Positions 62,911 through 64,000 of a stretch of DNA of 64,000 bases are shown here, piece after piece; the first letter of the stretch is position 1; each line of letters starts with the position of its first letter. The notes beneath the pieces are model-generated. The model searched no databases, was not told the DNA's origin, and was given only the letters and a program-made list of their open reading frames with translations. Location of the stretch: positions 62,001 to 126,000 of the forward strand of contig NZ_JBCNKR010000006.1 in the NCBI RefSeq assembly GCF_039595935.1, written 5' to 3'. This DNA is from Flavobacterium sp. (GTDB taxonomy: Bacteria; Bacteroidota; Bacteroidia; Flavobacteriales; Flavobacteriaceae). A program made the position numbers and the translations under genes.

Positions 62911-64000
62911 ATGAAAAACGCTATTCAAGTTGGATTTTGGGAGAAGTTGGCCCGAATTATACTTAAAAACAGAATAACAATTCTGATTATTCTTTCTGCT
63001 TTGACTATTTTCCTTGGTTACCAATGGAAAAACCTTGCTATGACTTATACTGAAGCAAACCTGCTTCCGAAAAATCATACTGCAAACAAAGACTATCAAA
63101 AATTTTTAGACAAATTTGGTGAAGAAGGAAATCTTGTGGTTATTGGTTTTAAAGATCCAAAATTCTTTACACCAAAAAATTACGCGGCTTGGAACGAGTT
63201 AATGACCGGTTTAAAAAAATCGAAAGAAGTTGATTTGGTTGTTTCTCTAAACGATTTGAAAAAACTTGAAAAAGATACTGTCAACGAAAAATTTGTTTTA
63301 GCACCTTTTATAGATCAAAGCAAAGTTTTAGACCCTGCTTATTTAAAAAGTGTACAATATGATTTGTTTCATAATTTACCTTTTTATGAAGGTCTTTTAT
63401 TTAATAAAGAAAGCGGAAGTGTTCGTTCTGCCATTTATATCAATAAAAAACTGGTAAATACAGCCGAAAGAAAAACATTTATTCTTGAAAATCTGGTTCC
63501 GAAAATCGACAAATTCGAAAAAACAACCGGAATCGATCTTAAAGTTTCGGGAATGCCATACATCAGAACAATTAATGCGGCAGACATGAAAGGCGAAATT
63601 GGTCTTTTTATTGGTGCAGCTTTATTGACTGTTTCGTTGATTTTCTTTTTCTTTTTCCGTTCGTTCAGAGCAACTTTTATTTCAATCTGCATTTTGATTG
63701 TCGGCGTAATCTGGTCGTTTGGAACACTTGGATTATTTGGTTATAAAATCACAATTTTAACAGCCATTATTCCACCGCTGATTATCGTTATCGGAATTAC
63801 AAACTGTATTTTCCTTATTAATAAATACCAGCAGGAAATTAAATTACATAACAATCAGGCAAAAGCGTTGCAGCGTGTTATTTCAAAAATTGGAGTTTCT
63901 ACTTTAATGACAAATTTAACTACAGCAATTGGTTTTGCTACGTTTATGATTACCGGAAACGATTTGCTTTTTGAATTTGGTCTGGTAACTTCTATCAACG
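62911..64000 (+). CDS. RND/MMPL family transporter (partial, runs off the window)
   Basis: The first 363 residues of a large inner-membrane transporter. A first helix (about 22-42, ITILIILSALTIFLGYQW) precedes a periplasmic domain (45-225, with FLDKFGEEGNLVVIGFKDP), and then three or more helices (LFIGAALLTVSLIFFFFFR, FISICILIVGVIWSFGTLG, ILTAIIPPLIIVIGITNCIF). The motif GITNCIFLINKYQQE is where the RND family has its GxxxD-like part. Members of this MMPL/HpnN-like branch move lipids or hopanoids. The window ends within the first transmembrane half, so the end and partners are not seen. Confidence 0.88.
   Translation, partial: MKNAIQVGFWEKLARIILKNRITILIILSALTIFLGYQWKNLAMTYTEANLLPKNHTANKDYQKFLDKFGEEGNLVVIGFKDPKFFTPKNYAAWNELMTGLKKSKEVDLVVSLNDLKKLEKDTVNEKFVLAPFIDQSKVLDPAYLKSVQYDLFHNLPFYEGLLFNKESGSVRSAIYINKKLVNTAERKTFILENLVPKIDKFEKTTGIDLKVSGMPYIRTINAADMKGEIGLFIGAALLTVSLIFFFFFRSFRATFISICILIVGVIWSFGTLGLFGYKITILTAIIPPLIIVIGITNCIFLINKYQQEIKLHNNQAKALQRVISKIGVSTLMTNLTTAIGFATFMITGNDLLFEFGLVTSIN

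Overview
The window looks like a chromosomal stretch of a Flavobacterium-like member of the Bacteroidota. The evidence is an AT-rich base composition, promoters of the TAnnTTTG type instead of a standard -10 box, a type IX secretion (T9SS) sorting domain, TonB-dependent receptors with carboxypeptidase-like N-terminal domains, families largely confined to Bacteroidota (DUF4271, DUF4296, DUF3098, DUF5686), and flavobacterial gene orders such as ftsX-DUF3098-uppP-truB and DUF4271-hemD. I see no rRNA, tRNA, CRISPR array, phage or insertion sequence.

Layout. 0-8.3 kb: end of a flavin reductase-like gene, a lipoprotein, an S41 protease/dCMP deaminase/HupE-like operon, TerB, class I fructose-bisphosphatase, GNAT, aspartate kinase and two small membrane proteins, one SdpI-like. 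8.4-14.7 kb (accessory): a frameshifted outer-membrane barrel receptor, tandem membrane-anchored AraC regulators (one frameshifted), a glycine-zipper lipoprotein with a small membrane partner, and a frameshifted XRE regulator. 14.9-20.5 kb: a very large outer-membrane protein, a Lys/Ala-rich secreted protein and a MurG-like glycosyltransferase. 20.6-29.0 kb: a phosphate-type island of porin, PhoR-like kinase, PhoB-like regulator, TonB receptor, lipoprotein and a minimal T9SS protein. 29-45.8 kb: LuxE-like acyltransferase, CARDB protein, tyrS, dihydroorotase operon, hemD, Lrp, zinc peptidase, a TPR histidine kinase with its regulator, and an ECF sigma operon. 46.3-58.1 kb is mostly housekeeping: leuS, ftsX, uppP, truB, pyrH, frr and a DUF5686 protein. 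58.4-64 kb: a cation/proton antiporter broken by four indels, a LytTR two-component pair whose kinase is broken by one indel, an SMR exporter and the start of an RND/MMPL transporter.

The strongest regulatory signal is an array of 7-bp TAAC-like boxes at an exact 11-bp period in front of the porin, the TonB receptor and the lipoprotein gene. The arrays keep a fixed phase to the promoter (19 nt, or 8 = 19-11). This is what a PhoB-family regulator should bind, and the PhoB/PhoR-like genes lie in between. It defines a local phosphate-type regulon whose two least-known members, the lipoprotein and the signal-peptide-plus-sorting-domain protein, have no assigned role.

Two genome-wide properties also stand out. 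Nine single-base indels break six otherwise well-preserved genes. Four are one-base expansions of runs of 7-9 A/T, and five are packed into 59.2-61.9 kb. This is either sequence error, recent decay or homopolymer phase variation. Intergenic gaps also carry about ten families of short palindromic repeats, some acting as terminators.
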